A stretch of DNA of 62,885 bases from Microscilla marina ATCC 23134 (GCF_000169175.1 NZ_AAWS01000053.1:1-62885); one strand, 5' to 3'. Positions 1 through 8,207 are shown, counted from the first letter of the stretch. Numbers and translations: made by a program. Notes: generated from the letters alone by a model not told the origin.

Positions 1-435
1 TACACGACTGTGTAAGGACTTCTGGGTTGGCAAGTAGGTCAGGCTAACGCCCAAAGACCCACACTGAGACGGTATTTTTGGTGAACTGCTTATGACGAGG
101 TTAAGGTAAAATAAGGCAAGAGAGCAGTTCACCCAACAAGTGTAATAGAGAAATGATCATTTGGAATGGGCACTAAAGTAAAAAACGAGACCCCTAACAG
201 AATCTCGTTTTTCTTTCCTAACCCACAAAAGCTTTATTAAAATATCTTTTGGTTTAGTATATATTCAAAACCAAAGACCAAAAAGCATTTTTAGCTTGAA
301 GAATATTTTTTAAGTGATTGATAATCAGTAAAATAAAATTTTATTTTTTTATTTTCACGGAAGTAGGTGAACTGCAAAAATAGTGATTTTTATACGTTAT
401 TTCGTAATGGTTTTGGTATTTCGTTAATGGGAACA
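1..435. repeat. Left-end tandem repeat, copy 1
   Basis: This block is repeated with many small indels at about 636-1056, offset 628-635 bp. It probably begins left of the window. It holds an 11-bp inverted repeat (80-90 with 123-133), nested short hairpins around 25-60, a terminator-like hairpin at 181-212 and an A/T-rich tail ending near ATTTCGTTAAT at about 419-429. No protein is supported. Most differences from copy 2 are one-base changes in homopolymers. Confidence 0.85.
181..212. terminator. Terminator-like hairpin in repeat copy 1
   Basis: AAAAACGAGA (181-190) pairs perfectly with TCTCGTTTTT (203-212). A/T runs on both sides make it able to act in either direction. The same hairpin is present in copy 2. 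Confidence 0.6.
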
Positions 436-456
436 ATCCCTTGTGGTTGCTCTCCT

Positions 457-530
457 TCGTGAAGGTCTTACCGCAGGGTGACCTGAGCAATTCCATTCGA
501 AACGTTGTGTACGACTTGTGTAAGAGCTTC
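457..530. repeat. Short internal repeat, first copy (second at 585-658)
   Basis: The segment starting CGTGAAGGTCTTACCGCAGG and running through CCATTCGAAAC to the ACGACTTGTGTAAG stretch occurs at about 457-530 and again at 585-658, offset 128 bp. It contains an AGGTC/GACCT hairpin. The second occurrence leads straight into copy 2 of the larger repeat, so the unit probably starts here and the upstream part of copy 1 lies outside the window. Confidence 0.75.
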
Positions 531-584
531 TAACAGTTTGTCGTGCTTGTTCAATCGCATAGCAACCAACTCCAATACTACCCT

Positions 585-850
585 CCGTGAAGGTCTTACC
601 GCAGGGTGACCTGAGCAGTGCCATTCGAAACACCATACACGACTTGTGTAAGGACTTCTGGGTTGGCAAGTAGGTCAGGCTAACGCCCAAAGACCCACAC
701 CTGAGACGGTATTTTTTGGTTGAACTGCCTATGACGAGGTTAAGGTAAAATAAGGCAAGAGAGCAGTTCAACCAACAAGTGTAATAGAGAAATGATCATT
801 TGGAATGGGCACTAAAGTAAAAAACGAGACCCTAACAGAATCTCGTTTTT
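585..850 (+). ncRNA. Candidate structured RNA ending in a terminator
   Basis: The segment carries several nested hairpins: AGGTC/GACCT near 590-613, TACAC/GTGTA near 636-650, GGTC-GGC/GCC-GACC near 670-695, and a 13-bp perfect stem at 716-728 with 763-775. It ends in the hairpin 820-850 followed by T residues. The equivalent stem in copy 1 keeps perfect pairing although both arms differ, which suggests RNA structure. The strand is a guess because the terminator hairpin is symmetric. No known RNA family was recognised. Confidence 0.35.
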
Positions 851-1056
851 CTTTCCTAACCACAAAGCTTATTAAATATCTTTGATTAGTATATATTCAA
901 ACCAAAGACCAAAAGCATTTTGGCGTGAAAAATATTTTTTAAGTAATTGATAATCAGTGCAATAAAATTTTATTTTTTTATTTTCATGCAAGTAGGAAAG
1001 GTGCAAAATAGTAGATTTTATACGTTATTTCGTAATGAGTACGGTATTTCATTAAT
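636..1056. repeat. Left-end tandem repeat, copy 2
   Basis: Second copy of the block at 1-435. Its right end (ACGTTATTTCGTAATGAG at about 1022-1039) reaches the stop codon of the minus-strand radical SAM gene, so the repeat forms that gene's 3' flank. It shares with copy 1 the long stem, the terminator hairpin and the A/T-rich tail. Confidence 0.85.
820..850. terminator. Terminator-like hairpin in repeat copy 2
   Basis: The arms AAAAACGAGA (820-829) and TCTCGTTTTT (841-850) are perfect. The stem is conserved from copy 1 while the loop differs by one base. Confidence 0.6.
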
Positions 1057-1855
1057 TTATTCCCACCTTTTTTGCCGAAAAACCATCTTTACCCTCACTG
1101 AGTTCAGGTAGATACTCCCTAAGTATTTTAATGGTCTCCCGATACTTCTGATCGTTCCAACCCATCTTTTCCATCATTTTAAGTGCATCTTCGCGAGTAT
1201 TTGCCACAAACTTGCCTTTGCCCATGTGAAAATTTTGTGCAATGTATTTGGTGATTCCTGTATTTGCCATTTGTTGAGCAAAAGTATGGGCACTGGCTAC
1301 TGGCAATAGGGGAGTCAGGCTAATACAACTCTCAACCCCTGCCTGGTGTACTTCAGCAATTGCTTTTAAGCGAGTTTTGTTAGAAGGACACAAAGGCTCA
1401 AATGCTTTTCTTACCGTCTCATCATCTGTGGTAACGGTCATATTTACCTGCACCTTGTCGAACTTCTGTAACAAATCTATATCACGGGTTACCAGTGGGC
1501 TCCGGGTTTGGATAAGCAGCGTAACCTGATGGTAATCGAGTAACTCTTGTAGCAATTGGCGGGTCAGTTTTAGCGAACGCTCTACTGGTTGGTAGGGGTC
1601 AGTAACACTGCTTAGGTAGATTACCTTGTCAATCAAGGGTTTTTTACGCCACTTGGTAAGTAATTGTAAAGCATTGTCTTTTACCTTGATCCAATAGCCC
1701 CAGTTGTCACGGTTTTGTTGGGTAGTGGCAAAAAAGGCCGCATAGCAATAGTTGCAGCCAAACGAGCAACCCGAATAAGGGTTGAGGCTGTAGTCGTAGC
1801 TAGACAAAAAACCTTTGGTAGGAGTCAATATAGAGGAAGCATCGGTATAAGCCAC
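1052..1855 (-). CDS. SPL-family (COG1533-like) radical SAM protein, N-terminus probably frameshifted
   Basis: The radical SAM [4Fe-4S] motif CxxxCxxC is visible as CSFGCNYC (Cys30, 34 and 37 of this frame), followed by a SPASM-less TIM-barrel-like region with a QTRSPLVTRD segment. The family includes spore-photoproduct-lyase-like proteins, but the substrate is unknown. In this frame the only start is GTG at 1855. A better start, ATG at 1938 (MQQNLFPESS), is in another frame that ends at a TAG just after a run of eight A residues (1876-1883 on the plus strand). One extra A would join the frames into a 295-residue protein, so a homopolymer sequencing error or slippage is likely. The gene ends inside left-end repeat copy 2. 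Confidence 0.8.
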   Translation of the reverse strand: MAYTDASSILTPTKGFLSSYDYSLNPYSGCSFGCNYCYAAFFATTQQNRDNWGYWIKVKDNALQLLTKWRKKPLIDKVIYLSSVTDPYQPVERSLKLTRQLLQELLDYHQVTLLIQTRSPLVTRDIDLLQKFDKVQVNMTVTTDDETVRKAFEPLCPSNKTRLKAIAEVHQAGVESCISLTPLLPVASAHTFAQQMANTGITKYIAQNFHMGKGKFVANTREDALKMMEKMGWNDQKYRETIKILREYLPELSEGKDGFSAKKVGIN

Positions 1856-2051
1856 ACTTGCTTGTCCTATGTTGGTTTTTTTTGTGGGTTTTGGCTAGGA
1901 GTGTTAGGCGAAGATTCAGGAAAAAGGTTTTGTTGCATTTTAGGGCATATTTTGAGTGTACAGTCTGTTTACAAAAATAATTGTATGTGGGCACATTGCC
2001 AAAGCCCAATCATAAAGAATGATCACTTACCTTTAAACTAAATGTGATGGA

Positions 2052-2762
2052 TTAATCACTAGTAAATACTTCAAGGTATTTACCATCTTTATAATACATT
2101 ATCTTACTCGATTTACCATAAAGCATATAGTTAAAGGCTTCATTTTTTAGTATCAATGGTTTACTAGGGTCATACGTCTTTACTTTGCCTGCAGGTTGTA
2201 GGCTAATCCCTGCCCCCAAACTTGCTTTGCCCTCAATTTTGCCTTCGTCCGACACCTTAATTGCTTCGTAGCCATCATCAGTTTTATGAAATACCATCAA
2301 ACGTGCTTCGTTGGCTTTGTTTATAAAAAAACCAGCGCAATCTTCTTTACCATCACCATTAAAATCCCCTTTTACCACAATACTTTTTTCGTATTTGATC
2401 AGGGTATCACTTGGGTCAATTACCTTTTTAAAATCGTTGCTTAACCATTGTTGAGGAGTGACCAATGCCCAACCTTTCATATTAGCTTGCATGTATTTGT
2501 AAAGTTCAGGAGCAAGGTATTCTTCATCGGCAGTAAAGCCATTGTGCTCATCACCCCCTGTATACCCAGTAGAGGAAGGGTCTACCTGAGTGCTTGTAGT
2601 ATCACTACTTTGTTGGTTACCTTCATTGTTTGAGGTAGTGTTGCTTGTGGTGTCGCTAGAGGTAGTATCTGTGTTTTCAGTGTTTCCGCCTTCTCTAGTG
2701 CCTCCACAACTTGCACAAACAGCAAGTAAAATACACAATGTCAATGTGTTAAGATAGTTCAT
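2052..2762 (-). CDS. Lipoprotein with low-complexity Ser/Thr linker, paralogue 1
   Basis: A 236-residue exported lipoprotein: the signal peptide ends in LLAVCASCGG, with the lipidated Cys probably at the CASC position. A Thr/Ser/Asn-rich linker (about residues 20-70) follows, then a globular C-terminal domain containing KGDFNGDGKEDCAGFF, a calcium-loop or FG-GAP-like DxDGxxD segment. No enzyme motif is seen. It is about 80 percent identical by eye to the paralogue at 3296-3994 and differs mainly by a short linker expansion and the last 30 residues. Both are products of a tandem duplication. Function unknown; a surface location is inferred from the lipobox. Confidence 0.8.
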   Translation of the reverse strand: MNYLNTLTLCILLAVCASCGGTREGGNTENTDTTSSDTTSNTTSNNEGNQQSSDTTSTQVDPSSTGYTGGDEHNGFTADEEYLAPELYKYMQANMKGWALVTPQQWLSNDFKKVIDPSDTLIKYEKSIVVKGDFNGDGKEDCAGFFINKANEARLMVFHKTDDGYEAIKVSDEGKIEGKASLGAGISLQPAGKVKTYDPSKPLILKNEAFNYMLYGKSSKIMYYKDGKYLEVFTSD

Positions 2763-2789
2763 AAGATTGTTCGATTTTTGATAAAATAA

Positions 2790-2821
2790 AAAAGCAGCAA
2801 AAGAGTTTCTCTTGCTGCTTT
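2790..2821 (-). terminator. Terminator downstream of prohibitin remnant
   Basis: AAAGCAGCAA and TTGCTGCTTT form a 10-bp stem. Read on the minus strand it is followed by TTTTTTA. The same structure lies at 4025-4053 after the intact prohibitin gene, so it was duplicated with the block. Confidence 0.65.
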
Positions 2822-2862
2822 AATTTAATAAATGTGACGGTCTTTCAATGCCGATTTAAATT

Positions 2863-3283
2863 TTATCTTCTTTTACCCACAGCGATAATGTCAAAAAAGC
2901 CTCCACTGCCTTTTTCACCCATTGATATCGGCATTACTCCATTCCATTTTTCTATAGCTTTTAACTGTGATTTTTATAAGTTGTTGGAAATCAATGTGAT
3001 ACGAAAGTGTAGTTACCTGTGAACCGAATCTACAGCAGTTTGCTGTGATGAGCTCAACGCAGTTAAACAGGGTCTAGCACCGATATTCATCGGTATCTAA
3101 GGACTTGCGACTTGTCGCTTAAAGCTTGCTCCCTGTCTGGGCTTTTAACTGAATCAATTGGTCACTTACCGATTCACACAATAGTTCTTGAGACCTTGCC
3201 TGAGCCTTGGCAATTTCTATTGGTGCACTGGCTTGTTCTGCTTCAGTTTTAATCCGATTCAGGTCATTCTTTACTTTTAAGCG
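2863..3283 (-). pseudogene. 3' fragment of SPFH/prohibitin gene, interrupted by repeat A
   Basis: This stretch matches the last roughly 250 bp of the intact prohibitin gene at 4095-4961. It retains the stop codon region, lacks about 24 bp near 3227 (equivalent to about 4276-4299), and has lost all upstream coding sequence. At 2968-3151 it is split by a 184-bp copy of repeat family A. It is a by-product of the tandem duplication that made the two lipoprotein genes. It cannot encode a working protein. Confidence 0.85.
2957..3151. repeat. Repeat family A, copy A1 (insertion with exact ends)
   Basis: The intact prohibitin gene reads ...TATAGCTTTTAGCTGAATC..., while here GCTTTTAACTG (2957-2967) is followed by 184 extra bases that end in a second GCTTTTAACTG (3141-3151). 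Modules in order: m1 TGATTTTTATAAG..., m2 CTGTGATGAGCTCAACGCAG (hairpin), m3 ACCGAT-ATTC-ATCGGT (hairpin), m4 GCGAC-TT-GTCGC (hairpin), m5 CTCCCTGTCTGGGC. The flanking direct repeat may be a target duplication or a shared element end. Confidence 0.85.
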
Positions 3284-3295
3284 AAATGTTATGGA

Positions 3296-3994
3296 CTAAT
3301 CTCTGGTAAATGCTTTTACATATTTACCATCTTTATAAGAGATGATATTATCTGATTTACCATAAGTCATATAGACAAATGACTCATTTTTGAGAACAAA
3401 AGATTCACTGGGGTCATACATCTCTATTTTACCTGGAGGTTGTAGTCTAAGCCCCAGTCCTAAACTTGCTTTGCCCTCAATTTTACCTTCGTCCGACACT
3501 TTAATTGCCTCATAGCCATCATCAGTTTTATGAAATATCATCAAACGTGCTTCGTTGGCTTTGTTTATAAAAAAACCAGCACAATCTTCTTTACCGTCGC
3601 CATTAAAATCTCCCTTTACTACAATATCCTTTTCATATATAATGGCGGTATCACCTGGATCTACTACTTTCTTGGCATCATTACTCAACCATTTCTCACG
3701 AGTTATTAGCGCCCAGCCTTTCATATTGGCTTGCATGTATTTGTAAAGCTCAGGCGCGAGTAATACCTCATCGGCAGTAAAGCCATTGGGCTCATCGCCT
3801 CCTGTATATCCTGTAGAGGAAGGGTTTGCCTTGGTGCCTGTAGTATCACTATTTTGTTGGTTACCTTCATTGTTTGGGGTAGTGTTGCTAGAGGTGGTAT
3901 CTGTATTTTCAGTGTTTCCACCTTCTTTAGCGCCTCCACAACTTGTACAAACAGCAAGTAAAATGCACAATGTCAGTATGTTAAGATAGTTCAT
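3296..3994 (-). CDS. Lipoprotein with low-complexity linker, paralogue 2
   Basis: A 232-residue paralogue of the protein at 2052-2762. The signal peptide ends in LLAVCTSCGG, then a Thr/Ser/Asn-rich linker, then the conserved domain with KGDFNGDGKEDCAGFF. The tail diverges after about residue 195. It lies directly downstream of the prohibitin gene in the same direction, separated by a terminator, so this is probably the ancestral position and the other copy the derivative. Function unknown. Confidence 0.8.
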   Translation of the reverse strand: MNYLNILTLCILLAVCTSCGGAKEGGNTENTDTTSSNTTPNNEGNQQNSDTTGTKANPSSTGYTGGDEPNGFTADEVLLAPELYKYMQANMKGWALITREKWLSNDAKKVVDPGDTAIIYEKDIVVKGDFNGDGKEDCAGFFINKANEARLMIFHKTDDGYEAIKVSDEGKIEGKASLGLGLRLQPPGKIEMYDPSESFVLKNESFVYMTYGKSDNIISYKDGKYVKAFTRD

Positions 3995-4024
3995 AAGATT
4001 GTTTGATTTTTGATAAAATAAAAA

Positions 4025-4053
4025 AACAGCAAAAGAGTTTCTCTTGCTGCTTT
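4025..4053 (-). terminator. Terminator of the prohibitin gene
   Basis: CAGCAA and TTGCTG form the core of a stem with inner AGAG/CTCT, followed on the minus strand by a long T run. It sits between the prohibitin stop (4095) and the lipoprotein start (3994). Confidence 0.65.
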
Positions 4054-4094
4054 AATTTAATCAATGTGATGATCTTTCAATACCGATTCAAATT

Positions 4095-4961
4095 TTATCT
4101 TCTTTTACCCACAGCGGTAATGTCAAAAAAGCCTCCACTGCCTTTTTCTCCCATCGATACGGGCATTACTCCATTCCATTTTTCTATAGCTTTTAGCTGA
4201 ATCAATTGATCGCTTACCGATTCACGCAATAGTTCTTGAGACCTTGCCTGAGCCTTGGCAATTTCTATTTGTGCATCGGCTTCCCCTTTGGCTTTAGCCT
4301 TGGCTTGCTCTGCTTCGGTTTTAATCCGGTTCAGGTCATTTTTAGCTGTCAAAGCGCGTTGTTCGGCAATTTGTTTTTTCTCAATGGCATCGTTAAAGTT
4401 GGGCGAAAACTTAAAATCTACAATAGAAAAATCAGTGACAATGATATTGCTTTTTGCCAAACGTTTTTTGATATAAGTAAACACATCCTGCTTTACCTTA
4501 GGGCGTGACGTGATGAGTTGTTCGGCGTTGTAGCGTGCTGTAGCAGATTTGATAGACTCTTGCACAGTAGGTTGAATAATGGTGTGTTGGTAGTCCATGC
4601 CCAGGTCTTGGTAAATCACGTTGGCTTTTTCTTTAGACAAATAAAAATTGAGGGCAACTTTAGAAGTCACCGTTTGTAAGTCTTTAGATGAAGCGGTTGC
4701 GTTTGCTTCCATTTTTTGGATTCGTACATTTAGTTTTACTACTTTCGTCCGAAACGGCATGACAGTATGAATGCCCTCACCCAAAATGTGTTTTTGTACT
4801 GCACCAAAGTGAGTAACTACTCCCACATAGCCCGAAGGCACCGTTTTAACCACCGAAAAAAGGCTGAATATTAGAAATAATACCAGTACTCCTACGGCTA
4901 CTTTTAATCCATTACTTCTCAGTGCTGAAGCTGCGGCGTTTGTTTTACCAGATTTACTCAT
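4095..4961 (-). CDS. SPFH/Band 7 (prohibitin or HflC-like) membrane protein
   Basis: A 288-residue protein with a short hydrophilic N-terminus, one transmembrane segment (about residues 20-43, VAVGVLVLFLIFSLFSVV), then the SPFH core starting TVPSGYVGVVTHFG. A long Ala/Lys/Glu-rich helix at about 195-255 (AEQRALTAKNDLNRIKTEAE) is predicted coiled coil. Proteins of this family form ring or cage oligomers at membrane microdomains and often associate with FtsH-type proteases; that role is inferred here. Length fits the family. Downstream are the two lipoprotein paralogues; upstream is a copy of repeat B. Confidence 0.9.
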   Translation of the reverse strand: MSKSGKTNAAASALRSNGLKVAVGVLVLFLIFSLFSVVKTVPSGYVGVVTHFGAVQKHILGEGIHTVMPFRTKVVKLNVRIQKMEANATASSKDLQTVTSKVALNFYLSKEKANVIYQDLGMDYQHTIIQPTVQESIKSATARYNAEQLITSRPKVKQDVFTYIKKRLAKSNIIVTDFSIVDFKFSPNFNDAIEKKQIAEQRALTAKNDLNRIKTEAEQAKAKAKGEADAQIEIAKAQARSQELLRESVSDQLIQLKAIEKWNGVMPVSMGEKGSGGFFDITAVGKRR

Positions 4962-5010
4962 GTTGTATAGGTTTAGGGTTATTTACAGTTTTATATAATC
5001 AATACTCCGC

Positions 5011-5218
5011 AGTGATTTTAGTCAAAGTTGTTTGCTGGTTCTCAGTTATTTACGAATTTAAAAACTATTTAATTGGGTGTTTGGGCGTAAAACCGACACA
5101 CTTTTAAAAATAAATTGAGTAAGCAATCTTAATATAAAATACTGGTTTACAGCATTTAACAAGGTAAACATTTACTCGTATCAGCTACCGACTATCGACT
5201 AAATACTATGGACTATTG
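5011..5218. repeat. Repeat family B, copy B1
   Basis: 208 bp closely matching 32059-32266 with no net length change. It starts AGTGATTTTAGTCAAAG and ends with the CTATCGACTATCGACTAAAT / CTATGGACTATTG segment. It fills most of the 293-bp space between the prohibitin gene and the LAS peptidase gene. Confidence 0.85.
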
Positions 5219-5255
5219 ATAATATTAATCAATTTTAAGCATAAATGATATCTTT

Positions 5256-6092
5256 TTAATAGACACTTACGTGCAAATGGTCGTCGTGTCGTACTGCTTG
5301 ACATCCATGAAAACCAATTTTGGCATAATTTACCCCCCAACGGGTTTTTAGGTAGGGCTCCATATACATTACTTGTACCTGTGGTTGAAACGCGAATAAT
5401 TGCATCATTTTACGTGTTCGTGGTACGTCAATGTCAATATTCTTTTGAAGCCATTTGGGGTATATTCTTCGTAGAATATTGTACTGCCAAAAACCTTGTT
5501 GAGCGCATATTTTTGCCACATTATACTCTCCTTTTCGGGGTGTTTCGCAACCTCCATACCCTATCAGGCTTTTGGCAGTTTGCGGTAGATATTTTTGGGT
5601 AGTGGCATCTTTATACAAAAAAGCAAGGTCTATTTTTTTTCCGTCATTATGACTCAAGTGTGGCCAAAGTGGGTATCCTTTTTTGAATGGAAAGTTAGCA
5701 TCCATATACGCAATGATGGTAGCAGGATATTGTTTTCTTAGTTGTTTGCTTACAGTCTGCAATATATGTATTAGTTGTGGGCGCACGTAGTGTCGGTTGC
5801 ATAGCCAGGTAAAAGTGTTTAAAGGCTTGATACCTGCGTGGCTGTTGATGGGCAGGGGAACTCTGCCAAAGTAGCGGGCAATTGGAGGCAAAACCAATAA
5901 GATGATGGCTAAATAACTAACAAAGTGTATACCTATGTTTAAGAGGTGTTTTTTCCAACGGGTGCTAAAAGAGCGTGTGAGTAGGGGAACTATGGGCAGG
6001 AGTAATAAATAGATAAGCCCTCCTATTTGAGTAAATAAGGTAAGCAGGGCTGCAGTGAGCAGGTATCCTATGTATTTTAGTAGTTTGATCAT
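5256..6092 (-). CDS. Membrane-anchored LAS-type (VanY/MepA-like) metallopeptidase candidate
   Basis: A 278-residue protein. The first 75 residues are hydrophobic with two or three membrane segments. The soluble part carries SHNDGKKIDL (His148, Asp155) and near the C-terminus HDDHLHV (His272, His274). The HxxGxxxD plus HxH arrangement is the zinc and catalytic signature of LAS peptidases, which cut peptidoglycan stem peptides or crosslinks. No homologue was searched, so the assignment rests on the motif. Activity on the periplasmic face of the inner membrane is inferred from the anchor. It lacks the usual cleavable signal peptide. Confidence 0.65.
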   Translation of the reverse strand: MIKLLKYIGYLLTAALLTLFTQIGGLIYLLLLPIVPLLTRSFSTRWKKHLLNIGIHFVSYLAIILLVLPPIARYFGRVPLPINSHAGIKPLNTFTWLCNRHYVRPQLIHILQTVSKQLRKQYPATIIAYMDANFPFKKGYPLWPHLSHNDGKKIDLAFLYKDATTQKYLPQTAKSLIGYGGCETPRKGEYNVAKICAQQGFWQYNILRRIYPKWLQKNIDIDVPRTRKMMQLFAFQPQVQVMYMEPYLKTRWGVNYAKIGFHGCQAVRHDDHLHVSVY

Positions 6093-6282
6093 CTACCTGA
6101 AATTAAAATTTATCTGAATACAATTGTGTTGACTTATAGCAATGTACAAAGATTATACGGTTTGCTTGCCCAAACAGTTATGTAACATTGGTAGCCAAAG
6201 CAGACAATTTATTACAGTTGAATAAGACTTTTGCGGCATGTTTTTTAGGAAGCAGTGTGGGCACGCAATAAGGAGCCGTGTA

Positions 6283-6696
6283 TTAACTGATCGTTTCTTT
6301 TACCGAGCCCACCAACCATTGCAAGGCATCTTCTTCGTTGGTAAAATACTGAGATGGAATAAGTGGGGTTTGCTGGGCTGACTGAAAGATAAGCTCGGCA
6401 CTGATGACCGTGGCACTTTTATTTACATTTATTTTTTTAAAAAGATTGAGCAATTGTTCTTGTTGCCAGGTTTGGAGGTCAGACGAAATCTTGAATTTAT
6501 TTTGGGCGTTATTGAAGAGCCAATAATCGGGCGAATACTTTTCTACAGTTTTGATCACATGGGTCAACTCTTTTTTATAAACTGCCTCTTGTTGGAGAGT
6601 GGTTTCGGGCAATGCTACCATTTTTAAGAGTGAATGTCTGGCATCGAAATAAACGGTATTGAAGCTACTTGAATATATTTTTTGGAAGTTATACAT
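6283..6696 (-). CDS. Small SpoIIAA/STAS-like protein
   Basis: A 137-residue soluble protein with no signal peptide or membrane segment. The pattern resembles SpoIIAA-like domain proteins common in Cytophagales: an early strand with NTVYFDARHSLLKM, a central PDYWLFNNAQNKFKIS strand, and a helical C-terminus ending EEDALQWLVGSVKE. The family assignment is tentative and no active-site residue can be named. It is a separate transcription unit with about 185 bp on each side. Confidence 0.55.
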   Translation of the reverse strand: MYNFQKIYSSSFNTVYFDARHSLLKMVALPETTLQQEAVYKKELTHVIKTVEKYSPDYWLFNNAQNKFKISSDLQTWQQEQLLNLFKKINVNKSATVISAELIFQSAQQTPLIPSQYFTNEEDALQWLVGSVKETIS

Positions 6697-6882
6697 GGTG
6701 TCAGCAAATGGTTTTGTGGTTAACCATATACAAAACTAACGTTTAGTTAAGAAATTAGTTGATTCATTACATTAAGGAATTATCAATTTTATCTCAATAC
6801 GCCATTATTCTTAGCAGGGGGAATAGGTAGCATCTATTGAGGCAAATAAATGCTACCAAAAAGCTTTTGTTAGGCAAGAGAA

Positions 6883-8061
6883 CTATTTCATAACAGGCGC
6901 TTTCTCAAAGACTGCATTTTTGTCAAACAGCAACCTGTAAGTCGTGTGTGTTTTTATAATTTTAAAACCAAACAGGCGACACATTTTTACCATAGTGGTA
7001 TTAAAATCCCCGATCCAGTTTAGCTCAAGGTTTTTGTACTTATAGTGAGGCAACCAACCTGTACACCTTCCCCAAGATACTGCCAGCGCAGTTTCTACAC
7101 CTTTTCCCTGAAAGTCGGGCACCACCCCAAATACCAAACCCAATGCTGTATCACAAACCCCACGGTTTTTGTAATACAAAAACTTAAGTTTGCCCAAAAG
7201 GTTGAGCTTTCCATTGACATACTTAAAAATGTGATTGACCTCAGGCACCATGACAAACATACCAATGGGGCGATCGTTGTGATAGCCAAACCATACCAAT
7301 TCTTCTTCGAGAATGGGTTTCATTTGTGCCACTGTAGCCCTGGCGCGTTCTTTGTCCATTTTGTCTACTCCACTGTGGTTTGCCCAGGCTTGATTGTAAA
7401 TCTCTCTTAAGTCGTCAGTGTATTTATCCAGGTGTTTTTTAACCAATGGCTTAAATGTGTACTCTTTTTGTGGGATAATCCTGTCGGCTAATTTAACCAA
7501 TCGTGCTGGAAAGTCAGCCTGAGTACCTATAATCCTACCAAAAGTGTATTGCTGAAAATAATCTTTAAACCCATACGCTTCGAAAAAAGGTTTGTAATAA
7601 GGGAAGTGGTAGTTCATTCCATAATTTTGAGGAATATAACCTTCGGTAAGCAAGCCCCAAAATTTTTCGCGGTTTCCAAAATTAATTGGGCCATCCATGG
7701 CTTCCATTCCTTGGGCTTGATTCCATTCTTTGCAAGCATCAAATAACTTAAAAGCCACCCCCTGATTGTCTATGCACTCAAAAAAACCCATTCCACCAGT
7801 AGCTTGTTTGTTTCCCTTATCAGAGGTTTGTGTATTTACAAAAGCCGCTACCCTTCCTATGGTTTTACCTGCATCATCTTGCAAAATCCAGCGTATGCAT
7901 TTTCCATGGTTAAAATAAGGGTTTTCATTAGGATCAAATACCGCCGCTACTTCTTTGTCTATAGGGCGAATCCAGTTTTTGTCATTTTTATACAATCTTA
8001 CAGGAAGCTGTATAAACTCCTTTGCCAGTCTTTTATCGTTTTTTACTTCTAACAATCTCAT
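6883..8061 (-). CDS. GNAT-fold N-acetyltransferase family protein
   Basis: A 392-residue cytosolic protein. It opens with RLLEVKNDKRLAKEFIQLP and NKNWIRP-like features typical of a large GNAT-related family. The acetyl-CoA-binding motif is visible near residue 320 as VVPDFQGKGVETAL (Q/R-x-x-G-x-G/A type). The middle contains GPINFGNREKFWGLL and NYHFPYYKPFFEAYGF, conserved in this family. Substrate unknown. The gene is alone, and its 5' side faces a strong hairpin and the IS110 element. Confidence 0.75.
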   Translation of the reverse strand: MRLLEVKNDKRLAKEFIQLPVRLYKNDKNWIRPIDKEVAAVFDPNENPYFNHGKCIRWILQDDAGKTIGRVAAFVNTQTSDKGNKQATGGMGFFECIDNQGVAFKLFDACKEWNQAQGMEAMDGPINFGNREKFWGLLTEGYIPQNYGMNYHFPYYKPFFEAYGFKDYFQQYTFGRIIGTQADFPARLVKLADRIIPQKEYTFKPLVKKHLDKYTDDLREIYNQAWANHSGVDKMDKERARATVAQMKPILEEELVWFGYHNDRPIGMFVMVPEVNHIFKYVNGKLNLLGKLKFLYYKNRGVCDTALGLVFGVVPDFQGKGVETALAVSWGRCTGWLPHYKYKNLELNWIGDFNTTMVKMCRLFGFKIIKTHTTYRLLFDKNAVFEKAPVMK

Positions 8062-8169
8062 TCCTGTTCGGGCTCAATGTATACTATGATTTGAAAAGGC
8101 GAAAGATAATAATTCTTTAGGCTAAAGAAATTAAGAGCGAAGAGATTTTGATAAGATAGGTGACTTCAG

Positions 8170-8207
8170 GTCGTAAGCAAGGCAGTATTTTATACCTTGC
8201 TTATGAC
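8170..8207. terminator. Strong hairpin between GNAT gene and IS110 element
   Basis: GTCGTAAGCAAGG (8170-8182) pairs with CCTTGCTTATGAC (8195-8207), 12 of 13 bp, loop of 12. It could terminate minus-strand transcription leaving the IS110 transposase gene before the GNAT gene. T runs are modest. Confidence 0.5.

Noticed and set aside
424-771. 115-codon minus-strand ORF in the left repeat
   Set aside because: It lies across repeat and hairpin sequence, has unusual Arg/Ser/Cys composition and no family features.
1-1056. tRNA or rRNA operon remnant
   Set aside because: The TTCGAAA word recalls a T loop, but no cloverleaf or rRNA segment could be built.
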